NCBI GenBank assembly: GCA_002238765.1
Contig: MPMZ01000025.1
Span: forward strand, 1 to 39,760
Length of the DNA stretch: 39,760 nucleotides
Reading direction: 5' to 3'
Origin: Nitrospira sp. bin75
GTDB lineage: Bacteria; Nitrospirota; Nitrospiria; Nitrospirales; UBA8639
The notes below the pieces were generated by a model. It made no database searches. It was not told the DNA's origin and saw only the letters and a program-made list of their open reading frames with translations. Of this stretch, positions 8,364-16,381 are shown one piece after another. How positions within the stretch are numbered: position 1 is the stretch's first letter; every line of letters begins with the position of its first letter. The position numbers and the translations under genes are program-made.

Positions 8364-8540
8364 TCAACGCCCTCTTTTCTTGCTCTTTGCCCGTTCCCTG
8401 TCTCGTTTTTTAATGTCCTCAAAATCCAGTCTCTTTGTCGGGCCGCCGTTAAAACCCGCCTGAATGTCTTTGCGAAACTGCTCCATTCGCAGTTCACGAA
8501 GATGTTCTTGCTCACCCCACAAATGATTTGATTCATCCAT
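8364..8540 (-). CDS. ParD-like antitoxin C-terminal fragment (58 aa)
   Basis: A short reading frame from ATG at 8540 to TGA at 8364. Its EHLRELRMEQFRKDIQAG, GPTKRLDFEDIKKRDRER pattern matches the C-terminal, toxin-binding half of ParD-type antitoxins (an acidic or amphipathic helix, then PLD.E.IK.RARER). The N-terminal ribbon-helix-helix DNA-binding half is missing, and a stop codon lies three codons upstream in frame. It begins 17 nt after the res stop codon with an AAAAGGG at some distance before the ATG, so it is the last gene of the restriction operon. No ParE-like toxin is present in the gap to bioB. It could be a remnant left when the island inserted, or a genuine minimal protein. Confidence 0.5.
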   Translation of the reverse strand: MDESNHLWGEQEHLRELRMEQFRKDIQAGFNGGPTKRLDFEDIKKRDRERAKSKKRGR

Positions 8541-8557
8541 GGCAGCCTACCCTTTTC

Positions 8558-11500
8558 TCATTGACTCCCGGAAACACTCTTAAGGATCTTCGGAACTTCC
8601 GACACCTTCTTGGCAATGGCATATTCCCATTGCCCAAACGTTCCATCCGCATTGACCGCGCTTACCCATCGTTCGGCAGCGGCACGCTTGACCTCTTCCA
8701 ATGGATCATAGCCTTTTGTTTCAAGGATCAGGTGGCATGGCGGGTCGGATTTCAGACGAACGATAAAATCAGGGACATAGTCGTGCATTTGCCCGTTGTG
8801 GAGATAAGGGACGGCAAACCCCAGACCGGCGTTTTTCACAAAAGCCTCAACCGACTCGTTCTTATCCAGGAAATAGGCTGCGGACTGTTCCCATTGTTTG
8901 GTATCGGCAACCATGTAATTCAGGTGGCTTTTCACAACTTCCCGGACTTCACGGCTGGTCCAGAAATCCACGTCGGCCGTCGAGCCAACCCCGCGCGTGG
9001 TTTCGTAGCGAGGCACTTCCGGGGCTTCACCTTGCGAAGCATCAGGACGGATAGCCTCCAATAAACGCTCGACAACCAAATTGTAGTACGGCAAGAGAAA
9101 AATGTCCTTTTTGTCCGAGGGCGGTGGAGCCATGACCTTGTTATTGAGGTAGCGGTGAACAATAATGGCTAACTGGGGAAAGAGCTTATGGGCGGGAACG
9201 AAGCATTGATTCTGAGCAACGTAATCCCGCGTTAGCGTTTGGGCAAGGTCAAACACCAATTCCTGAATTCTGCGTTTGGCACGAAACTCCGTGAGTGTGA
9301 CGTCATCAATTCGACCCGGCCCGCTCAGTGAAAGTCTTCCTTGATTGTTGACGTGCAAACCCTTCACCTCAACTTCCGGAGGGATACGGTCCGGGTCCAA
9401 GACTTGAGGAGTAATCTTCTCCCAGTCCACGGTCAAGCGATTGCGAATGGCCTGCGTATACCCTTCAACGCGAGGGAAGGTGATTTCATAACACGATTTC
9501 GCAGGAAGGGCATGAACGTGATAGCGCTTGACCCGTGGTGGAGGTTGGCCCTTCGGAGAAGCTTTGAACGGAATAACCTCGAAAGGAACACCAAATACTG
9601 TGGCCGTTTCCTCAGTCAGCAACCCATCCGGGCCGACTTCGTAATCTGTCCGGCGCAATCCGCGTCCAACGACCTGCTCACACAGGAGTTGAGACATAAA
9701 AGGACGCAGGCCGATGATGTGCGTCACCGTGTTGCAGTCCCAACCTTCGGTCAACATACCCACGCTGACAATACACCGAACGTCACGACCGGGTGGATGA
9801 TCCGGTCTCTCAAGCTTATCTGCCAGTTCTTTGAAACCATCGGGGTAAAGAGGACGGCCCATTTGATCGGTCGGCCACGCGGTCTTCCCCACCGTATCAA
9901 GGGTAAAGCGCATCCAGCGCACTTCGTTACTCTTGGCCTCGCCGGAGTCCGATTCATGCACAACTTTGGAATCCACGCGGATCGTGTTTTGGGGACCGTG
10001 CAATTCCTGTAAGCCCAGCGTATCGACGCCTAAGGTGAAGCTGCCGAGGATGCCGCCGACCGATTGTGTTTTGTTTTTAAATCCCTCAATCTTTACCGGA
10101 GGAATTCCCGTTGGCGCATGATCCTCTGCCAACCATTCATAGAGCACCTTGGCAATCTGCGTGTTTTTGCATACGAGAATAAAAACAGGATGGCGCGTAT
10201 CTTCTTGATTTTGGCTCCATTCCTCTCGTTCTTTTTCCCAGAGCCCCCCGAGCATGGCGATGGGGTGATGGGCATATTTCAGGATAGCTTCCGGCTTTGG
10301 ATTGGCCTTCTTGCCGCCACGCTCGGCAGCGGTCAGTTGCGGTAAGATCCAGTGCCAAATATTGAAGTAACCGGGAATTTCTTTGCCGGTCGTATCCCGA
10401 ACGGCCAGTTGCGGAATCTTCACCAGTCCGGATTCGATGGCATCAATCAGACCAAAGTCGCTGACGACCCAGGGAAACGGCCGATTCGTATCCTGTCCGA
10501 CTTTTCCGAGAAAATAAGGCGTTGCCGAAAGATCCAGACAGAAATTGATTCCCCGAAGTTTCTGGATACGATCCAAGCCTTCTATCCAAACCGTGGCTTC
10601 CTTAAAAAAATCCTCGGCATCCTCTTCCTCGCCGAAAAGGTCCTCCTCATCCTCGTCTTTATTCTCACGCACGATGCGATAGGCGTGATGCGCCTCATCA
10701 TTCATGATGAGGATGTTCTGTTTTCCTCCGACTTCCCGACCCAGAAGACGGTTAAGAAGAGCCGTATCGCTTTCAACGTAGCGTCTCGATTCAACTGTGA
10801 CCTTTTGTAGAATTCCACCTTTGTCGCTTTCTTTATCCAGTACGGAAAGCATGCCAGCGGCGACTTGGCGTTCAAAATCCTTCAAGGTCAGGTAGCGGCG
10901 GCCACGGGCCGTTGTAGTTTGGGAACCGATGGTAATTGTCTCTTTGGTGCGGACCTCGACCCCGGCTTTCGTTACCCTAGCTCCCACGCCACCCGTTTGG
11001 ATGGCCTGCGGCTCGAACACGTGCCAATTTCTCACCAAAACCCGACCCTGCATTAGTTGCGGCATCAAATGTGACGGAACGAGATCGCGGGTGCGATACA
11101 GACTGGCCTCACCTCCATCAGGATCGAGTTCCCGGAGCCGGTTGCGGATCGTTACATTCGGACAGACGACCAACACGACGTCCGAAAATCGTTTATCCTG
11201 ACGGTCGTTAACTTTATTGAGAATGCTCCAGGCTGCAAGCATTCCCATGACGGTGGTCTTCCCGGAGCCTGTTGCCATCTTGCAGGCATAGCGACAGAAT
11301 CCCGTAAAACCCTGAGCCTTTTTCTCATCACTGACTTCCTCCCGAGGAACGTTGATGCCCTGCAAAAAATCATCCCGGGCCTCGGTGAGAAAAATAATCG
11401 TTTCAGCCGCATCGAGTTGGGCAAAGAAGAGTCGCTGGCCTCTTCCCTCACGTTGCCACCATTGCAGCAACTCCTGAGTGGTCCTGGTGACACAGGGATA

Positions 11501-11743
11501 CCCCTCCAACCGCCATTTCTTTACGTGCTCTCGAATGCGGTTGACCAGCTTCAGTTCGATAGCGGTGGCAGCCACAGGCCCATATTCTTTCTCGGGCTTA
11601 GCCTTGGGATCACGATAAAAGTACGTGGCCGGGCGGCGACCCGGTTTTCGCGAAGGTGTTTCACCTTCAACAATATGCCAATGTTCCTTGGGTTCTCCGA
11701 AAGGAGGATTGAGAATAGGCTGAGGAACTTCGTACGCACTCAT
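8558..11743 (-). CDS. res: Type III-like restriction enzyme Res subunit (helicase-nuclease)
   Basis: A 1061-residue SF2 helicase with a C-terminal nuclease. Motif I ATGSGKTT is at 157-164, a DEAH box (MNDEAHHAYR) at 349-352 and motif III LSATPYF near 405. The second RecA domain has LTEGWDCNTVTHIIGLRPF and VVGRGLRR. At the C-terminus PDF (Asp about 992) and ETKG (1008-1011) form a PD-(D/E)xK site. An acidic segment near 362-380 is unusual. In type III enzymes this subunit translocates or switches on ATP and cuts unmodified DNA. Its ATG overlaps the stop of the ATPase gene by 4 nt, and the methyltransferase lies two genes upstream. Confidence 0.9.
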   Translation of the reverse strand: MSAYEVPQPILNPPFGEPKEHWHIVEGETPSRKPGRRPATYFYRDPKAKPEKEYGPVAATAIELKLVNRIREHVKKWRLEGYPCVTRTTQELLQWWQREGRGQRLFFAQLDAAETIIFLTEARDDFLQGINVPREEVSDEKKAQGFTGFCRYACKMATGSGKTTVMGMLAAWSILNKVNDRQDKRFSDVVLVVCPNVTIRNRLRELDPDGGEASLYRTRDLVPSHLMPQLMQGRVLVRNWHVFEPQAIQTGGVGARVTKAGVEVRTKETITIGSQTTTARGRRYLTLKDFERQVAAGMLSVLDKESDKGGILQKVTVESRRYVESDTALLNRLLGREVGGKQNILIMNDEAHHAYRIVRENKDEDEEDLFGEEEDAEDFFKEATVWIEGLDRIQKLRGINFCLDLSATPYFLGKVGQDTNRPFPWVVSDFGLIDAIESGLVKIPQLAVRDTTGKEIPGYFNIWHWILPQLTAAERGGKKANPKPEAILKYAHHPIAMLGGLWEKEREEWSQNQEDTRHPVFILVCKNTQIAKVLYEWLAEDHAPTGIPPVKIEGFKNKTQSVGGILGSFTLGVDTLGLQELHGPQNTIRVDSKVVHESDSGEAKSNEVRWMRFTLDTVGKTAWPTDQMGRPLYPDGFKELADKLERPDHPPGRDVRCIVSVGMLTEGWDCNTVTHIIGLRPFMSQLLCEQVVGRGLRRTDYEVGPDGLLTEETATVFGVPFEVIPFKASPKGQPPPRVKRYHVHALPAKSCYEITFPRVEGYTQAIRNRLTVDWEKITPQVLDPDRIPPEVEVKGLHVNNQGRLSLSGPGRIDDVTLTEFRAKRRIQELVFDLAQTLTRDYVAQNQCFVPAHKLFPQLAIIVHRYLNNKVMAPPPSDKKDIFLLPYYNLVVERLLEAIRPDASQGEAPEVPRYETTRGVGSTADVDFWTSREVREVVKSHLNYMVADTKQWEQSAAYFLDKNESVEAFVKNAGLGFAVPYLHNGQMHDYVPDFIVRLKSDPPCHLILETKGYDPLEEVKRAAAERWVSAVNADGTFGQWEYAIAKKVSEVPKILKSVSGSQ

Positions 11744-13398
11744 AGACGAAAGGCCTGCTGAATGGCGTCAAGTTTTTCTTTGACTTCGGGATGTATTTCT
11801 TCCGGCAGCATCGCGGCAGCGATTTCATTGAAGCGTGTATAGGGAAAGCCATGCAACCCGGCCGCATCGAGAATCGGCGGAATGACTTCTGTCCTGGCTT
11901 TACGTTGTTGGAGATACGCATCGACCAAAGGATAGGGCTTTAGGGGACCTTGAAGAAAGGCAGGGGTAAATGTCTCCTCAAGATAGGCCAACATATCTTT
12001 CCTGGCTTCCGCAGAAAAATCGCCGGCACCTATCTCTTTCTCAATAAACCGCTCCAGTGCTTTCGGGTGGACGAGATAGCTTTCGATTTCGTAGCGATTC
12101 CAGCGAAGACGTTGCAATCCGGTCCCCGTCACGTCCGTACTAGGAATCCTCGAAATGTCATCGCCATCAAGGAGGACCAAACCCGGCAAATCCGCACGGA
12201 TGAGTTTCAGGGCATCATAATGATCTTCAGCCTTGATCCCTGATGCCCCCGGTCTCGGCTCCCAGACGGATGGTTTCCAAAATAATCGCGTCGTCAGTGT
12301 TTCACACGCTGGATGATTCAAAATCTTGGCCCATTCAACGAGGATATTGATATCCGTATACCCATCGACATACAAAATGCCTGGAGCATCATGGGCCAGG
12401 AGAATATCCGTATTGGATAACACCCCAAGGGAAGCAGCAAGTCTCTTTCGATCAACAACAGAGTCCAAAAGTTTTGGTTCATTGAGAAGTACACAGAGTT
12501 CACGAGGCTCGACGGAGTTGATAATCACCTCCGAATGCGTGGAGATAATGAGTTGCGAGTTTTGTTGAGCGGCGACGGAGCGCAACTCTCCATAGATCGC
12601 GTCTTGAAGGATCACGTGCAGATGCGCATCCGGTTCGTCCAATAGGAGGATCGAACCAGGCCTGATGTGTAGAAAGGTTAAAAGCATGAGAACTTGTTGA
12701 AAGCCGCTTCCGGCACTCGCAATGTCAAGCCGTGGTCCGTCGAGATGGTCCTGGTATTCGGCAATGATATCAGCCCCTGTCGCATCGGGAGGTAAAATTT
12801 CATAATGAAAAAGCCGTGCAATTGAATCACGGAGGGAATCCCAAGCTGAACTCTGATGGGCCTCGACCAGCAAATTGCGGATCACGTCGCCTGGTTTTCC
12901 CTGACCCAACAATTGTTCGACTTTCGGTCGTTGATACACGGGTTCGCCGGTACTGAGCCCCGTCATGGGCGGAACAAACGCCGTATTGAGTGCAACCTGC
13001 CTGACCGTATTCGGTTCGACGTCGGGTTTGGGACGCACGTAGACCTGCTCCGTACTATCGGCTATCCATTCCATGGTTAAGCTCCACCCTTTAGAGTGGC
13101 GAACCGCAATCTCTACGGAGCCGGAATATTTGCGATCATTCCAAAGAAGATCGAAGGCACGAAGAGGAACCGCCGTGAAAGCTTGTCTGGCAACAGGCAC
13201 TTTTGCGTAAAACCCTCTATGACGTTGAAAATCGTGTCGCTGCTTCCAGTAGGTGAGCGCCAGATCCCAAGCAGTAATGGCCTGTAACATTGTCGTCTTT
13301 CCACAATTATTCGGGCCGGCGATAACGACGTGTCCGGGAAGTGTGAAGGTTACATCGGCAAAACGCTTGAAGCGCCGAATGGTGACTCGTTCGATCAC
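11740..13398 (-). CDS. OLD-like ATPase with TOPRIM-like domain, between mod and res
   Basis: A 552-residue protein. The ABC-type ATPase half has Walker A GPNNCGKTT at 28-36, a signature-like ASAGSGFQQVLML near 227, Walker B ILLLDEPDAHLH at 250-261 and the H-loop STHSE at 286-290. A TOPRIM-like segment follows with LYVDGYTDINIL near 342 and LLDGDD at 409-414, the arrangement of OLD-family nucleases. The position usually held by the catalytic Glu (VEG) is Asp (VDG). Both ends overlap neighbours by 4 nt (ATGA): mod upstream and res downstream. It is therefore an integral part of the operon. It may act as a sensor, a second nuclease or an assembly factor; the sequence does not say which. Confidence 0.8.
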   Translation of the reverse strand: MIERVTIRRFKRFADVTFTLPGHVVIAGPNNCGKTTMLQAITAWDLALTYWKQRHDFQRHRGFYAKVPVARQAFTAVPLRAFDLLWNDRKYSGSVEIAVRHSKGWSLTMEWIADSTEQVYVRPKPDVEPNTVRQVALNTAFVPPMTGLSTGEPVYQRPKVEQLLGQGKPGDVIRNLLVEAHQSSAWDSLRDSIARLFHYEILPPDATGADIIAEYQDHLDGPRLDIASAGSGFQQVLMLLTFLHIRPGSILLLDEPDAHLHVILQDAIYGELRSVAAQQNSQLIISTHSEVIINSVEPRELCVLLNEPKLLDSVVDRKRLAASLGVLSNTDILLAHDAPGILYVDGYTDINILVEWAKILNHPACETLTTRLFWKPSVWEPRPGASGIKAEDHYDALKLIRADLPGLVLLDGDDISRIPSTDVTGTGLQRLRWNRYEIESYLVHPKALERFIEKEIGAGDFSAEARKDMLAYLEETFTPAFLQGPLKPYPLVDAYLQQRKARTEVIPPILDAAGLHGFPYTRFNEIAAAMLPEEIHPEVKEKLDAIQQAFRL

Positions 13399-16256
13399 CT
13401 CCCAGCCCCATTCAGTTTTTTTACGACCAGCAACTCGTTCCCACGATCGTCTATGACTTTCACGGCAATCTGCTTGTGCTCACCAGCTAGGAATGGCGCA
13501 CTCGTCGCGCCTGCAAGATGATCCCAAACATTTTCTTCATATTCGCCTTTCAAAGCCTTTTTGAGATTGTTCCAGGCGCCGGTGCGTGGGAAGAACGCCT
13601 GCGAAACGTGAAAACACAGGTCGTTATAGTCGATGTCCAGAAACCAAGCTGGTACGTCATTCCCGGAACGGTGGACCACTTCCATGCTGATGGGATCAAA
13701 CACATCCAACCCGAGTAACTCCACTTGATAATAAACTCCCTCTCCCCTTGTGGGAGAGGGCTGGGGTGAGGGGGTTTTGATCTTTCGCACTTCAATTTCC
13801 GGCTGGCCGCAGACGCTGAAGATCTGGCTGGAACGCATATTCTTGAGCAGATCTCCCATCATCAAATCGGGAGTGGCCTGCACGTAGGTAGCGGGCACGC
13901 CCACCACCTCGGTACATTTTTCCACCAACGTTCGAGCATTGGGTTGAATGGCAAAACCGATGACATAGAGATGTGTGTAGCTTTTGACGTGGGCTTCACG
14001 TGCAGCTTCATACACCAGTTTTTCACTGACCGCCCCGTTTTCGGGTCCGAACACCAACGCCACCAGCTTCCCGGATAACGGGAGATGGCGGCCGCTTTTC
14101 TCTTCCGCCTCATCGATCGCTTCTGACAAAGAGGGGCTTTGCCCGTGCGCGGTGGCATCAACAAGGGCTTCAGCGGAAAGGGATAGAGTCTTTGCCGGCG
14201 GGCGGACATTCTTGAAAGTGACAGTCTTGTTGCCCTCCAATCTTAGGATAGGGCTCTTGCGCAACACTTCCAACATCCGATCCACGAAGGAGCCGTAGCC
14301 ATCTCCCTCATCATTGACGGGTGAGGGTGAATCTTCCAAATCCACCGGAGTGGGAATTGTGGCCTCGAAGCAGAATGGACCCGTTACACGGGTGATGCCA
14401 CTTTGTTGCTCCGGGCGGTCCACAAGGACTTCTTCCCGTGGAGACTCATTGTTTGTTATTGAACCAAGCGTAACATGGGGAACAATGCCTCCAACCTCTT
14501 CACCCTTTTTGTTCTGCTTTCGTTTGTAAACGAAGCCTCCGGCTGGGCCACGTTGTTCGTCTTCAAGTTCGTACCAGGGAAAAGTCCCTGTCAACAGACG
14601 TTGCCGAGCTAGTGCCAACGGCACCCGGCTGGTATCAATCGTGATCCAACGCCGGCCCGACTGTTCTGCCACATAGGCGGTCGTGCCACTGCCACATGTG
14701 GGGTCGAGAATAAGATCACCTGGATCAGTGGTCATAAGGAGGCAGCGTTGAATTGCCGTAGCAACTGTCTGAACAACATAGTGTTTTCCTGTGGCACCTA
14801 ATGTGTCAGTCCAAACATTTGCAAGTTCCATGACGGGAAAATCTTCATGGTATAGAACATAGCGTAGAGCCTTAGCTGTCGCATGCAGTCTGTTTGCACT
14901 AATCAAACGATTCATGCCTTCTAGGTTAGTTTTCCAACTTTTCCCCGTCGTTGGAGTATAGACTTTACCCTTGTATTCAAATGGGAACACACACGTTTCA
15001 GTTCTACCAGAAGATGATAGATCAAGACTCGTAAACACTCTCGCGTCCTCCGGCAATGTTTCTGGAGCAGTCTTTTCTTCCGTAGTCATTGAACGACGCT
15101 CGCCAGTAGATAACTCTACCATATTGAACTGTGAATCAATTCCAACATCCTTGGGCACGAAAAGTCTCCGAAATTTTGTCAATGTTATTTCTCGTGAATA
15201 CCAGAGTATGTAGTCGCAAACGCCAGCGATGTAGGTAGTTCCAAGCGGTATCTTGGTTTGAAATGAAATGAGCCCGACAAAGTTTTCTGCTCCAAACACC
15301 TCATCCAGCACTTCCCGGACATGGTGCAGATTTTCGTCGCTGATCTGAACGAAGAGGCTGCCGCTGGGCGTGAGCAGGTCGCGAGCCAACAACAACCGGT
15401 CACGCAAATATGTCAGGTAGGAATGCAGGCCCAGTTCCCATGTGTCCCGATACGCTTGGACCATTTCAGGCTCGCGGGTCATGTCTTCATCATCGTTGTG
15501 GGTGACGTCCCGTTTCTTAACAAACGGCTGGAAGTTGGACCCGAACTTCACGCCGTAGGGCGGGTCCATATAGATCATCTGCACCTGCCCGCCGAGCCCT
15601 TCATAGTGCAACAGCGAGTTCATGACCACGAGCGAATCGCCGAGGACCATCCGGTTCACCCATTGGTCGGGGTATTCATACGCTTTCAACACCTGATCGG
15701 TGATGGAATGCCGGGGATCACCAAACAAGTCATACATGTCCATTTGCTTGTCGGTCTTGTGCCCTACCAGCGTTTCAATGATGGCTTTTGTAGAGAGCCG
15801 CTCGTGAATGAACAGCGGCAAGGTGGGCACGTCAAAAGACAGACGTTCCGCTTTGCCTGCCCAGTTCAGGAAAGGTTTGCTCAGGGCTTTAAGCTCGCGC
15901 AACGTTCCTTCGGCTTGACGAAGGGCCTTGGCAACTTCACCCTTATCTGCGCCCTCACCCTGCCCTCTCCCAGAGGGAGAGGGTAAAGAGGCGGTTCGCA
16001 ATTCTTCTATGTGCCGCTCAAGCTGTGCGATCAGCGCTTCGCCTTGCTCGCGGGCAGGATTCTTGGCATCCCAATCAAGCGCCGGCGACAATGACGAATC
16101 GTACCGGTAGGTTTTCGGTGGTTTCTTCTTCTTGAACTGGGCTTGGGTCCCGACTTCCGGCCGCATGAGGCTCGTCGCCTCCGCGTGCCTGTACGGTTCC
16201 GCCTTTTTAGATTTGGCCTTTACGACTTTCGTCTTTCTACTCTTTGGTACAGCCAT
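13395..16256 (-). CDS. mod: Type III-like DNA (adenine-N6) methyltransferase Mod with repeat insertions
   Basis: A 953-residue beta-class amino-methyltransferase. The catalytic DPPY (MIYMDPPYG) is near residue 232 and the SAM-binding LDPTCGSGTT near 517, the motif IV-before-I order of type III Mod subunits. The region between them should hold the target-recognition domain and is lower in GC than the flanks. About 350 residues follow motif I, longer than a typical Mod, and contain LYVIGFAIQPNARTL and VPATYVQATPDLM of unknown role. The basic N-terminus is followed by a 13-residue repeat-derived insert near 93-105, and another is near 830. It is the first gene of the operon and overlaps the ATPase gene by 4 nt. 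Confidence 0.88.
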   Translation of the reverse strand: MAVPKSRKTKVVKAKSKKAEPYRHAEATSLMRPEVGTQAQFKKKKPPKTYRYDSSLSPALDWDAKNPAREQGEALIAQLERHIEELRTASLPSPSGRGQGEGADKGEVAKALRQAEGTLRELKALSKPFLNWAGKAERLSFDVPTLPLFIHERLSTKAIIETLVGHKTDKQMDMYDLFGDPRHSITDQVLKAYEYPDQWVNRMVLGDSLVVMNSLLHYEGLGGQVQMIYMDPPYGVKFGSNFQPFVKKRDVTHNDDEDMTREPEMVQAYRDTWELGLHSYLTYLRDRLLLARDLLTPSGSLFVQISDENLHHVREVLDEVFGAENFVGLISFQTKIPLGTTYIAGVCDYILWYSREITLTKFRRLFVPKDVGIDSQFNMVELSTGERRSMTTEEKTAPETLPEDARVFTSLDLSSSGRTETCVFPFEYKGKVYTPTTGKSWKTNLEGMNRLISANRLHATAKALRYVLYHEDFPVMELANVWTDTLGATGKHYVVQTVATAIQRCLLMTTDPGDLILDPTCGSGTTAYVAEQSGRRWITIDTSRVPLALARQRLLTGTFPWYELEDEQRGPAGGFVYKRKQNKKGEEVGGIVPHVTLGSITNNESPREEVLVDRPEQQSGITRVTGPFCFEATIPTPVDLEDSPSPVNDEGDGYGSFVDRMLEVLRKSPILRLEGNKTVTFKNVRPPAKTLSLSAEALVDATAHGQSPSLSEAIDEAEEKSGRHLPLSGKLVALVFGPENGAVSEKLVYEAAREAHVKSYTHLYVIGFAIQPNARTLVEKCTEVVGVPATYVQATPDLMMGDLLKNMRSSQIFSVCGQPEIEVRKIKTPSPQPSPTRGEGVYYQVELLGLDVFDPISMEVVHRSGNDVPAWFLDIDYNDLCFHVSQAFFPRTGAWNNLKKALKGEYEENVWDHLAGATSAPFLAGEHKQIAVKVIDDRGNELLVVKKLNGAGR
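13738..13772. repeat. Dispersed palindromic repeat inside mod (C-terminal copy)
   Basis: CCCTCTCCC and GGGAGAGGG form a 9-bp stem, followed by CTGGGGTGAGGG. On the coding strand it reads in frame as TPSPQPSPTRGEG, a low-complexity peptide with no counterpart in the methyltransferase fold. This is the same element type as at 15952-15983 but in the opposite orientation. Confidence 0.75.
15952..15983. repeat. Dispersed palindromic repeat inside mod (N-terminal copy)
   Basis: CCCTCACCCTG is followed by CCCTCTCCC and GGGAGAGGG, a stem-loop of the same type as 13738-13772 but inverted. It is translated in frame as LPSPSGRGQGEG within the N-terminal region of Mod. Both copies keep the reading frame open. 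Confidence 0.75.
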
Positions 16257-16381
16257 AACGCATTGACATCCCTTGATTCCTGAAGGTTGGAGTCAATCAC
16301 AATACTCTTCAAAGGAAGCTATGCTATCCAACCTCTATAAAAAAGTACAGCTAAAGGAAGGAGTGCCCTTAGATTCTCTCG

